Assembly (NCBI GenBank): GCA_964384965.1 | Contig: CAYLLR010000012.1 | Span: 1-19,571, forward strand | DNA: 19,571 nt | Source: GW2011-AR1 sp964384965 | Lineage (GTDB): Archaea; Nanobdellota; Nanobdellia; Pacearchaeales; GW2011-AR1 | Direction of reading: 5' to 3' | In this document: piece by piece, positions 7,973 to 14,231 of the stretch | How the letters are laid out: each line of letters opens with the position of its first letter | Position numbering within the stretch: position 1 is the stretch's first letter | Position numbers and translations under genes: made by a program | Notes under the pieces: model-generated | Database searches by the model: none | The model's input: only the letters and a program-made list of their open reading frames with translations | What the model was told of the DNA's origin: nothing

Positions 7973-7981
7973 TTTTTAAAG
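7973..7981 (+). promoter_or_regulatory. TATA-like box of the rrp4-rrp41-rrp42 unit
   Basis: TTTTTAAAG lies 37-45 bases before the rrp4 ATG at 8018, further away than for other genes here, so this mRNA may carry a leader of roughly 10-20 purine-rich bases (AAGATAAGAGAAAG). That leader has no clear match to the 16S anti-Shine-Dalgarno. Confidence 0.4.
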
Positions 7982-8017
7982 GGATTTTAACAACAAAATA
8001 AGATAAGAGAAAGAAAA

Positions 8018-8686
8018 ATGGAAAGAAAAGTAGTAATCCCTGGAGAATCAATTGTTGAAGGGGAAGATTATCTTCCTGGAGAAAATACCGAAAAAACGGA
8101 TGGAAAAATAATTTCCCTTAGATATGGGCTTGCTGAAGAACAAAATAATTTGATAAAGGTAATTCCTTTGTCGGGAGTTTATAATCCTCGAAGAGGAAAT
8201 GTAGTTATTGGGAAAATTGAAAACATTACCCAAAACGGGTGGATTGTAGACATCAGTTCTGCGGAATCCGCGTTTTTATCGATTAACGAAGTTCCGAGAT
8301 ATGTAAATAAAGATGCCATGGAAGAAGTTTTTAGAATAGATGAAATGGTTATTGCAAAAATTTGGTCAATGGGAAAAAGAGGAATTGACCTTTCAATTAA
8401 GTCGAGAGGGCTTGGAAAAATTGAAGAAGGAATTATTTTTAAAGTGAACCCTCACAAAGTTCCAAGGATTATTGGAAAAGAAGGCAGTATGATTAAGATT
8501 ATAAAAGAGAAAACTAATTGTGATATAAATGTCGGACAAAACGGATATATACTTGTAAAGGGTCCAAACGTTGATTGTGAATTATTCGCAAAAAGAGCAA
8601 TTGAATTTGTAAGTGAAAAATCATTTGTAAATGGTTTAACTGAAGAAATAATTAAATGGTTTGATGAAAATGGGGAAAAGAAATAA
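8018..8686 (+). CDS. rrp4: Exosome RNA-binding cap subunit Rrp4
   Basis: A 222-residue cap subunit of the archaeal exosome, which sits on the Rrp41-Rrp42 ring and guides RNA into the central channel. The N-terminal domain opens with VIPGESIVEGEDYLPG. The S1 domain covers about residues 58-130 (GNVVIGKIENITQNGWIVDI), and the KH domain follows with its GxxG loop as GKEG at 153-156 within VPRIIGKEGSMIKII. Csl4, the alternative cap subunit, is not in the window. The stop codon overlaps the start of the next ORF by one base (TAATG). Domain order, length and position immediately before the ring genes agree with the family. Confidence 0.96.
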   Translation: MERKVVIPGESIVEGEDYLPGENTEKTDGKIISLRYGLAEEQNNLIKVIPLSGVYNPRRGNVVIGKIENITQNGWIVDISSAESAFLSINEVPRYVNKDAMEEVFRIDEMVIAKIWSMGKRGIDLSIKSRGLGKIEEGIIFKVNPHKVPRIIGKEGSMIKIIKEKTNCDINVGQNGYILVKGPNVDCELFAKRAIEFVSEKSFVNGLTEEIIKWFDENGEKK

Positions 8687-8952
8687 TGACAAATTGGAAT
8701 AAAAAAAGAAAGGAAAGAAGTCAATTAGTATCAAAAACATTAGAAGAATATCCTAAAAAATTGACCAGATTCGTAACTCTTCTTCATTTATCTGGAATTG
8801 AAAAATTTAAAACGCCGGAAGAAACTCAAGGGACAACTAAAAAATATAAAAAAGATTATAATCTTTACAAAAAATTAGATGTTGATTCAAGTTTGTTGAA
8901 TGAAAAATATAAAGGAGTGATTGAAAGATATAATTTAAACCGAATAAAATGA
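8686..8952 (+). CDS. Unrecognised 88-residue basic protein between rrp4 and rrp41
   Basis: This ORF fills the gap between two exosome genes with overlaps on both sides: its ATG shares a base with the rrp4 stop (TAATG) and its TGA lies in the rrp41 start (ATGA). That arrangement is strong evidence that it is translated. The product is 88 residues, very rich in lysine and tyrosine, with an amphipathic start (RSQLVSKTLEEYPKKLTRFVTLLHLSGIEKF) and a second helical part (YNLYKKLDVDSSLLNEKYKGVIERYNLNRI). It has no cysteine, metal-binding motif, membrane segment or signal peptide. I know no protein normally encoded between rrp4 and rrp41; in most archaea these genes are adjacent. An accessory role in the exosome is inferred from position only. 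Confidence 0.8.
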   Translation: MTNWNKKRKERSQLVSKTLEEYPKKLTRFVTLLHLSGIEKFKTPEETQGTTKKYKKDYNLYKKLDVDSSLLNEKYKGVIERYNLNRIK

Positions 8953-9662
8953 CTAAAGAATTTAAAAGGCCAGATGGAAGAGCGTTTGATGAACTCAGAC
9001 CGGCTGAAGCGAAGGTAGGAATAATTCCCAATGCAGATGGAAGTGCTATGTTTAAATCCGGTAAAACTATTGCAATTGCAGCAGTTTATGGACCAAAAAA
9101 GATGCACCCTCAACACAAACAAAACCCTGCAAAAGGAACCCTAAGAAGTGACTATAATATGATTAGTTTTTCAGTGAGTGACAGAATTAGGCCAGGAAGA
9201 AACAGACGTGCTATGGAAATAAGTGAGATTACAAAATGGGCATTAGAACCAGTATTGCTTCTTGACAAATATCCTAACCAAGTTATAGATGTTTTTATCG
9301 AAATTATTCAGGCCGACGCCGGAACGAGATGTGCGGGAATAAATGCTGCGGCAATGGCACTCGCTCAAGCGGGAATTCCTATGAAAGAAATGGTTTCAAG
9401 CATCTCAATTGGAAAATTGGACAAGCAATTAGTAGTGGATTTAACCAAAGAAGAAGAAGATTTTGAGGAAGGCGAGGGTCCAACAGATATCCCCATTTCA
9501 ATGACTCCCTCCGGGAAAATCACCCATATGCAACTCGATGGAAAAATTAATGTAAAGCAGCTTCAGGAGGCGGTGGATATGGCAAAAATTGCATGTGGAA
9601 AAGTTTATGAAATTCAGAAAAAAGCATTAAAAGATGCAGTGAATGGAGAAAATAAAAAATGA
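8949..9662 (+). CDS. rrp41: Exosome catalytic ring subunit Rrp41
   Basis: A 237-residue RNase PH-fold protein. In the archaeal exosome, Rrp41 carries the phosphate-dependent 3'-5' exoribonuclease site, formed together with Rrp42. The start KRPDGRAFDELRP is the family signature, RNRR at 84-87 provides the RNA/phosphate-binding arginines, and QADAGTRCAGINAAAMAL at 121-138 is the central RNase PH block. The acidic pair expected to bind the metal appears as D171 and D180. In well-studied homologues such as that of Sulfolobus, the pair is six residues apart; here it is nine, because of a glycine/acid-rich insertion (FEEGEGPT). The rest, including IPISMTPSGK, is ordinary. The start overlaps the upstream small ORF and the stop overlaps rrp42, each by four bases, so all are translated from one mRNA. 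Confidence 0.97.
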   Translation: MTKEFKRPDGRAFDELRPAEAKVGIIPNADGSAMFKSGKTIAIAAVYGPKKMHPQHKQNPAKGTLRSDYNMISFSVSDRIRPGRNRRAMEISEITKWALEPVLLLDKYPNQVIDVFIEIIQADAGTRCAGINAAAMALAQAGIPMKEMVSSISIGKLDKQLVVDLTKEEEDFEEGEGPTDIPISMTPSGKITHMQLDGKINVKQLQEAVDMAKIACGKVYEIQKKALKDAVNGENKK

Positions 9663-10468
9663 ACAAAGCAAGGACAACTTCAAACATTACTGGTGAGAGA
9701 ATTATAAAATACTTAGAAGAAGGAAAAAGGTTTGATGGAAGAATTCCGCTTCAATTTAGAGAATTGAAAATAAGAAAGAATATTTCGAACAAAGCAGAAG
9801 GATCCGTGGCCGTTAAACTGGGAAAAACTGAAGTTTTCGTAGGTGTTAAAATGGGAATTTCAGAGCCCTACCCTGATTCTCCAAATAAAGGAAATCTTAT
9901 GGTTACAGCTGAAATGACCCCCTTAAGTTCTCCAAGATTTGAAACAGGTCCTCCGAGATTTGATGCAATTGAACTTGGGAGAGTAACGGACAGAGGACTG
10001 AGAGAGTCCGGGTTTATTGAATTGGAAAAACTTTGCATAAAAGAAGGTGAAAAAGTTTGGACAGTTTTTGTAGACATTTATTCGATAAATGATGACGGAA
10101 ATTTGATGGATGCTGCAACAATTGGGGCAATAGTTGCTTTAAAACTTGCAAAAATTCCAAAATACGACGAGAAAAATGAAAGAATTCTTTATGAAGAGTC
10201 GAGCGGAAAAGGTCTTCCTTTGACAGATAAGATTCCTGTTGCTATAAGTGTTCATAAACTTAAAGATTTTTTTATAATTGACCCAACAAGAGAAGAAGAA
10301 GATTTAAGTGAATGCAGGGTAACTATCAGTTCTTCAAAAGGGATAATTTCTTCCTTGCAAAAAAGTAAAAGTGCTCCTTTGAGAATTGAAGAAATGAAAG
10401 AAATTTTTGAAATTGCTGAAAAATCTTCCAGAGAAATATTAAAGGAAATTGAAAAAAACCTTAAATAG
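9659..10468 (+). CDS. rrp42: Exosome ring subunit Rrp42
   Basis: A 269-residue RNase PH-fold partner of Rrp41; three Rrp41-Rrp42 pairs make the hexameric ring. Rrp42 has no catalytic centre of its own but shapes the site and binds RNA. Recognisable segments are KRFDGRIPLQFRELKI at about 23-38, EGSVAVKLGKTEVFVGVKMG, the PLSSPRFETGPP stretch, ELGRVTDRGLRESGFI and the RNase PH block DGNLMDAATIGAIVALKLA. The acidic DPTREEEDLSECRVTI region is typical of Rrp42. It starts within the rrp41 stop (ATGA). The gene is followed after 35 bases by rpoK with its own TATA-like box. In many archaea rpl37Ae and an RNA polymerase zinc-ribbon gene come next; neither is here. Confidence 0.97.
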   Translation: MNKARTTSNITGERIIKYLEEGKRFDGRIPLQFRELKIRKNISNKAEGSVAVKLGKTEVFVGVKMGISEPYPDSPNKGNLMVTAEMTPLSSPRFETGPPRFDAIELGRVTDRGLRESGFIELEKLCIKEGEKVWTVFVDIYSINDDGNLMDAATIGAIVALKLAKIPKYDEKNERILYEESSGKGLPLTDKIPVAISVHKLKDFFIIDPTREEEDLSECRVTISSSKGIISSLQKSKSAPLRIEEMKEIFEIAEKSSREILKEIEKNLK

Positions 10469-10473
10469 GAAAA

Positions 10474-10482
10474 CTTTAAAAG
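10474..10482 (+). promoter_or_regulatory. TATA-like box of rpoK
   Basis: CTTTAAAAG lies 22-30 bases before the rpoK ATG at 10504, within the 35-bp gap after rrp42. The spacing fits a leaderless start; read-through from the exosome unit is also possible. Confidence 0.45.
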
Positions 10483-10503
10483 AAAAAATTATCTATAACT
10501 AAG

Positions 10504-10878
10504 ATGGTTAACAAAGAAATATTTACAAAATACGAAAGAGCAAGAATTCTAGGAGCAAGAGCCCTTCAAATTGCTATGAATGCCCCATTACTTATTAAAA
10601 TTAGTAAAAATGATTTGGAAAAAATAAATTTTGACTCTTTAAAAATTGCGGAGATTGAACTTTCTTCGGACGTCTTACCAATTTCAATAGACAGGCCTAT
10701 GCCAAAGAAAAGAGAGGGTCAACTAAAAAGGATAAAAGTTCCTAAAATTGCCGATAGAAAGAAAGAAGAGAATGAGGAAAAATTGGAAAAAGAAATAATT
10801 GCGGAAGGGGAAATTATGGAATTAGCCCAACCTGAGGACGAAAGAGAAGATTCAGAAGAAGAAAACGTTGAAAATTAA
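10504..10878 (+). CDS. rpoK: RNA polymerase subunit K (Rpb6 homologue) with acidic tail
   Basis: The first ~70 residues match archaeal RpoK, the Rpb6/omega-type subunit that clamps the largest subunit and aids assembly: TKYERARILGARALQI at 8-23, the A-P-L-L-I segment at 27-31, IAEIEL at 48-53 and LPISI at 58-62. Most archaeal RpoK proteins are about 55-95 residues. This one has 124, because a charged tail of ~50 residues follows, first basic (KKREGQLKRIKVPK) and then strongly acidic (EPREDSEEE-like composition, ending EEENVEN). The tail looks disordered and recalls the acidic N-terminal region of eukaryotic Rpb6, but on the other end. The order rpoK-eno-rpsB is a conserved archaeal arrangement; rpoN and ribosomal genes that often precede rpoK are replaced by the exosome block. 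Confidence 0.92.
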   Translation: MVNKEIFTKYERARILGARALQIAMNAPLLIKISKNDLEKINFDSLKIAEIELSSDVLPISIDRPMPKKREGQLKRIKVPKIADRKKEENEEKLEKEIIAEGEIMELAQPEDEREDSEEENVEN

Positions 10879-10905
10879 GAAAAAATAATTTGTTAATTTT
10901 ATGCC

Positions 10906-10912
10906 TTTTTTT
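10906..10912 (+). terminator. T-run terminator after rpoK
   Basis: Seven consecutive T about 28 bases after the rpoK stop, followed by further T-rich sequence. Archaeal transcription commonly ends at such U-runs without a hairpin. Together with a separate TATA-like box before eno it suggests that rpoK ends a unit. Confidence 0.4.
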
Positions 10913-11015
10913 ATAATTAATTTTATTACATTTTTTAAAATTTAAAAATATCTCTATCCTCTTAAAAAAATAGTTTACCAAAATTTAGAATCTCAGAATC
11001 TTCATAACATTTATT

Positions 11016-11024
11016 AATTTAAAT
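11016..11024 (+). promoter_or_regulatory. TATA-like box of eno
   Basis: AATTTAAAT lies 16-24 bases before the enolase ATG at 11040. The whole surrounding 160-bp gap is extremely AT-rich, so the exact box is uncertain. Confidence 0.35.
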
Positions 11025-11039
11025 TTGTTTTATAATTTT

Positions 11040-12197
11040 ATGATTATAAGGAAAGTTTACGCAAGAAGTGTAAAAGATTCCAGAAAAGAATTGACTATTG
11101 AAGTTTCTATCGAAACTAATGTGGGAAAATTTCGTGCGAGTGCTCCAAACGGAAAATCAAAAGGAAAACATGAAGCCAAGCCCTATATGAAATCTTTAGC
11201 GAAAGACATAGAGTCTCTTAAAAGATTATCGGATTACTTTTCCAGTGAACACCTTGAAAAATTTGAAGATTTAAGGAGAGTTGAAGACATCGTCAAGGGG
11301 CATATTGGAGCAAACACTCTTTTTGCTTTTGAATCCGCCGTTTTAAAGGGAATTTCAAAAGAAAAGAAAAAAGAAATTTGGGAACTAATAAACCCAAATG
11401 CAAAAAAAATTCCCCGACTTGTTGGAAATTCTATTGGGGGGGGATTGCATTCTGAAGGAACAAAAAAACCAGACTTTCAGGAATTCGTTTTAATACCAAA
11501 ACCAAATTCTGCTATAAAATCCTCGGAAATTAATTTTGAAATGAAATCTAAATTAAAAGATATTTTATCTAAAAAAGATAAAAAATTTAAAGAAAAGAAA
11601 AATGATGAAAACGCGTGGATGACCTCTTTAAACGAAAAAGAAATTTTGGAAATTTTATCGGGATTAAAAATTCCATTTGGAATAGACGTTGCTTCATCTT
11701 CTTTTTACAAACGCAAAAAATACCATTACAAAAATCCTCCATTGGACAGAACTCCAGAAGAACAGGTTATGTATCTAAAAAATTTGATTAAAAATTATTC
11801 TATTTTTTATATTGAAGACCCCTTTCAGGAAGAAGATTTTGAGAGTTTTTCAAAATTGCTTAAAGAAACAAAAAACACCCTCATCGTCGGAGATGATTTG
11901 ACTGTTACAAATTATAAGAGGCTTAAAGAAGCAATTGAAAAAAAATCTATAAACGGCTTAATTGTTAAACCCAATCAAACGGGTTCACTAATTGAAGTTT
12001 CCAGAGTTGTTGAACTTGCTAAAAAGAAAGGTATTAAAACAATCTTTTCCCACAGAAGCGGAGAAACAAAAGAAAATATTTTAGCGGATTTAGCATTTGG
12101 GTTTCAATCTGATTTTATAAAACTCGGTGTCGATGGTCCAGAAAGACTTGCAAAAATTAATCGATTAATTCAAATTGAGAAAAATCTGAAAAGATAA
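11040..12197 (+). CDS. eno: Enolase (phosphopyruvate hydratase), compact form
   Basis: A glycolytic/gluconeogenic enzyme that interconverts 2-phosphoglycerate and phosphoenolpyruvate. I chose the ATG at 11040 (MIIRKVYARSVKDSR matches the family start MI..V.AR...DSR); a TTG at 11025 would add five residues. The length of 385 is short against the usual 410-430. Catalytic and metal-binding positions are retained: SAPNGKSKGKHEA at 34-46, H137 in GGGLHS, E148 in FQEF, E190, D216, E259 (IEDP), D285, K310 (VKPNQTGSL) and H338 (SHRSGET). The odd part is the segment normally reading GDEGGFAP, here NDENAWMT (188-195): acidic residues stay but both glycines are lost, and the preceding region is a lysine-rich stretch (KLKDILSKKDKKFKEKKN). 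It should be active, but this loop deserves a look. Confidence 0.94.
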   Translation: MIIRKVYARSVKDSRKELTIEVSIETNVGKFRASAPNGKSKGKHEAKPYMKSLAKDIESLKRLSDYFSSEHLEKFEDLRRVEDIVKGHIGANTLFAFESAVLKGISKEKKKEIWELINPNAKKIPRLVGNSIGGGLHSEGTKKPDFQEFVLIPKPNSAIKSSEINFEMKSKLKDILSKKDKKFKEKKNDENAWMTSLNEKEILEILSGLKIPFGIDVASSSFYKRKKYHYKNPPLDRTPEEQVMYLKNLIKNYSIFYIEDPFQEEDFESFSKLLKETKNTLIVGDDLTVTNYKRLKEAIEKKSINGLIVKPNQTGSLIEVSRVVELAKKKGIKTIFSHRSGETKENILADLAFGFQSDFIKLGVDGPERLAKINRLIQIEKNLKR

Positions 12198-12345
12198 TTT
12201 TTGAAAAAAGAATAAATCTATTTCATATTGATTTTTTAAAGAATTTCTCGATTAGTTTACATCTAGAAGTTGTTCCCCATGGGAGATTTAGATAATAAAA
12301 AGATTTTCTGAACCAATTTTTATATGAATTCTAAACAAGAAATAG

Positions 12346-12353
12346 TTTTAAAG
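12346..12353 (+). promoter_or_regulatory. TATA-like box of the acyltransferase gene
   Basis: TTTTAAAG lies 21-28 bases before the ATG at 12374, in the 176-bp gap after eno. No other structure is evident in that gap. Confidence 0.45.
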
Positions 12354-12373
12354 ATTGTTCTAATTAATATTTT

Positions 12374-13165
12374 ATGAAAATTAATCAAAAAAGAATTGAC
12401 AAAATTGGAAAAGATTTGGATAGAAAATATCTTGAAAAATTTGTTCAGGATGTTCAAATTTTGGGATTGGAAAACCTTAAAAAATTAAAGGGAAAACAAA
12501 TTTTTTATCTCCCAAACCACCTAAGTCTTTTTGATTTTATTGTTATCCCAAAAATTCTAAATGATTTTAATTTAAAACACCCTGCAATTATTGCTGGAAG
12601 CAATTTAAATAGATGGCCGTTTAATAAGATTATTCAGGAGGAAACCGGAGCAATTTTTATAGACAGAAAAATTATGAAAAAAAAAAGGATTAGTGAAAAG
12701 AAAAGAAAAGAAATTTTAAAATTGAATTCTAAACTTGAAGAGGTGGTTTCTGAAAAACATAATCTCATTAATTTTGTTGAATCTGGGAGGAGTTATAGTG
12801 GAAAAATTATGGAAAGAGGGGATTCGGGAATTTTAAAAAGATACTTGATAAATTCAAAAAAATATGAAAAAAAAACATATGGATGTAATATTGCAATCAA
12901 ATATGAACCTTTTCCAATTGAAAGTTCTTGTTTACATCTCGCATCTTTCTTTAAAAATAAAATTGAGACCATTTATTTTTTTGTAGATGTTTACTCTTTT
13001 ATAAAAAATTATTTTTTAAAAGCAGAGAAAAAACCTCTTGTCAAAGTTAATTTTGGTGAACCCTATTCTCTTGAAAAATTTATCAAAAAAAGGAACCCCG
13101 GAGAATTTTTGGAATTTATAAAAAAAGATGTGAAAAAACTTTATAGGGAAATTGAAAAAACTTAA
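12374..13165 (+). CDS. PlsC-like glycerolipid acyltransferase family protein
   Basis: A 263-residue member of the LPLAT/PlsC (1-acyl-glycerol-3-phosphate acyltransferase) superfamily. The catalytic NHxxxxD motif is intact as NHLSLFD at residues 48-54, embedded in IFYLPNHLSLFDFIVIP. Motif II-like GSNLNRWPFNKII at 75-87 and GAIFIDRK follow, and motif III appears as FVESGRSYSGK at 134-144, where FPEGTRS is usual: the E and R remain, with P changed to V and GT to SG. There is no clear transmembrane helix, so it would be peripheral. Archaeal lipids are ether-linked isoprenoids, so the physiological substrate is unclear; it could act on scavenged lipids, or transfer acyl groups to another acceptor. 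Context (between eno and rpsB) gives no clue. Fold assignment is good, reaction uncertain. Confidence 0.85.
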   Translation: MKINQKRIDKIGKDLDRKYLEKFVQDVQILGLENLKKLKGKQIFYLPNHLSLFDFIVIPKILNDFNLKHPAIIAGSNLNRWPFNKIIQEETGAIFIDRKIMKKKRISEKKRKEILKLNSKLEEVVSEKHNLINFVESGRSYSGKIMERGDSGILKRYLINSKKYEKKTYGCNIAIKYEPFPIESSCLHLASFFKNKIETIYFFVDVYSFIKNYFLKAEKKPLVKVNFGEPYSLEKFIKKRNPGEFLEFIKKDVKKLYREIEKT

Positions 13166-13171
13166 CAGAAA

Positions 13172-13181
13172 CTTTATAAAC
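13172..13181 (+). promoter_or_regulatory. TATA-like box of rpsB
   Basis: CTTTATAAAC lies 21-30 bases before the rpsB ATG at 13202. It is one of the clearest TATA boxes in the window and fits a leaderless mRNA. Confidence 0.55.
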
Positions 13182-13201
13182 TAAATTTCTTGTAAATTCT
13201 T

Positions 13202-14029
13202 ATGGTTAATGAGAAAAAAATTAAAGAAATTTCGGAAATATCCGAAGAAAAATTAAACAAAAAAGAAATTGAAAAAGCTGCGGAAGCCGAAAGTCTTGAA
13301 ACTGAAAAACCAAAAAAAACTGATTCTACAAGAGAAGAAAAATTAAAGGCTCTAAAAGAAAAAGCAGCTAAAATTATGGAGGAAAAAGTTGAGAAACTTG
13401 ATACTAAGGCTCTAAAAGAAGAGGTAAAAATTAAGAAAAGGTCCAATATGTTAATTGACCTTGAAGATTATGTTAAAACAGGGATTTATTTGGGAACAAG
13501 AATTGTAACTCCCGAAATGAGAAAATATGTTTATAGAAGAAGGGCCGACGGATTAGCAATTTTTAATACGGATCTAATTGACGAAAAATTAAGAGAGGGA
13601 ATTAAATACCTTTCCAAATTTGATCCAAAAGATGTAATTTTAGTATGTAAAAGACAATCTGGTTGGAAAGCAGCTAAAAAATTTGAAGAAGTTACGGGCA
13701 TACGGACCTTCACTAAAAAATATCCTGCAGGGACGATGACGAATATTCAACTTGAAAATTTTTTTGAAACTAAACTAACAATTATTACAGACCATTGGTT
13801 AGACAAAAATGCACTTAAGGATACTTTGAAGGTTCAAAAGAAAATTTTAATGATTTGTGGAACAAATAATTTTAGCCACGGAGCTGACCAAATAATAATT
13901 GGAAACAACAAAAGTGGTAAAAGCATTGGCTTGATTTTTTACCTCCTTGCAAAAGGATATCTAAAAGAAAGGGGAGAAGATAGTTCTAAAATTCCGGAAG
14001 TAGAATGGTGGACTGAAGAGATTGAATAA
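13202..14029 (+). CDS. rpsB: 30S ribosomal protein S2 (uS2) with long charged N-terminal extension
   Basis: From about residue 83 the protein is a normal archaeal S2, a component of the small ribosomal subunit: MLIDLEDYVKTGIYLGTRIV, YVYRRRADGLAIFNTDLIDE, DVILVCKRQSGWKAAKKFEE, PAGTMTNIQLENFFE and IIGNNKSGKSIGLIFYLLAK are the family blocks. The ~80 residues before it are almost entirely lysine and glutamate with scattered alanine (KKIKEISEISEEKLNKKE, LKALKEKAAKIMEEKVEK), predicted to form a long charged helix or disordered arm. The ATG at 13202 fits the TATA box, so the extension is likely translated; an internal ATG near residue 83 would give the bare domain. The extension contains a 15-base direct repeat (see the repeat entry). 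Part of the rpoK-eno-rpsB cluster. Confidence 0.94.
   Translation: MVNEKKIKEISEISEEKLNKKEIEKAAEAESLETEKPKKTDSTREEKLKALKEKAAKIMEEKVEKLDTKALKEEVKIKKRSNMLIDLEDYVKTGIYLGTRIVTPEMRKYVYRRRADGLAIFNTDLIDEKLREGIKYLSKFDPKDVILVCKRQSGWKAAKKFEEVTGIRTFTKKYPAGTMTNIQLENFFETKLTIITDHWLDKNALKDTLKVQKKILMICGTNNFSHGADQIIIGNNKSGKSIGLIFYLLAKGYLKERGEDSSKIPEVEWWTEEIE
13346..13420 (+). repeat. 15-base direct repeat in the rpsB extension
   Basis: AAGGCTCTAAAAGAA occurs at 13346-13360 and again at 13406-13420, exactly 60 bases apart and in frame, coding KALKE each time. It may be a trace of a 20-codon duplication that built the charged extension, although the sequence between the copies has otherwise diverged. Confidence 0.6.
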
Positions 14030-14202
14030 TTCTTAAATTTAATTAATTTGGAATAAATGATAGGAACTTTTTAAGGATTCACTTTAAGAAAATCACAATT
14101 TATACAATAAAAGAGATAGATTATCCTAATAGAAAAGGGATTTAGTTTTAAAAAGATTATAAATTGTATTTGTTCTTTACTATATTTTAGAGAAGATATT
14201 TC

Positions 14203-14211
14203 TTTAAAAAG
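14203..14211 (+). promoter_or_regulatory. Probable TATA-like box of the 1000-residue protein gene
   Basis: TTTAAAAAG lies 21-29 bases before the ATG at 14232 and would give a leaderless message. An alternative box, ATTATAAAT, lies at about 14157-14165 and would leave a leader of about 45 bases. Confidence 0.4.
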
Positions 14212-14231
14212 AAGGAAAAATTTGATGCTTT

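Noticed and set aside
8452..8724. Minus-strand ORF with hydrophobic residues within rrp4
   Set aside because: Antisense shadow; hydrophobicity arises from the complement of lysine codons.
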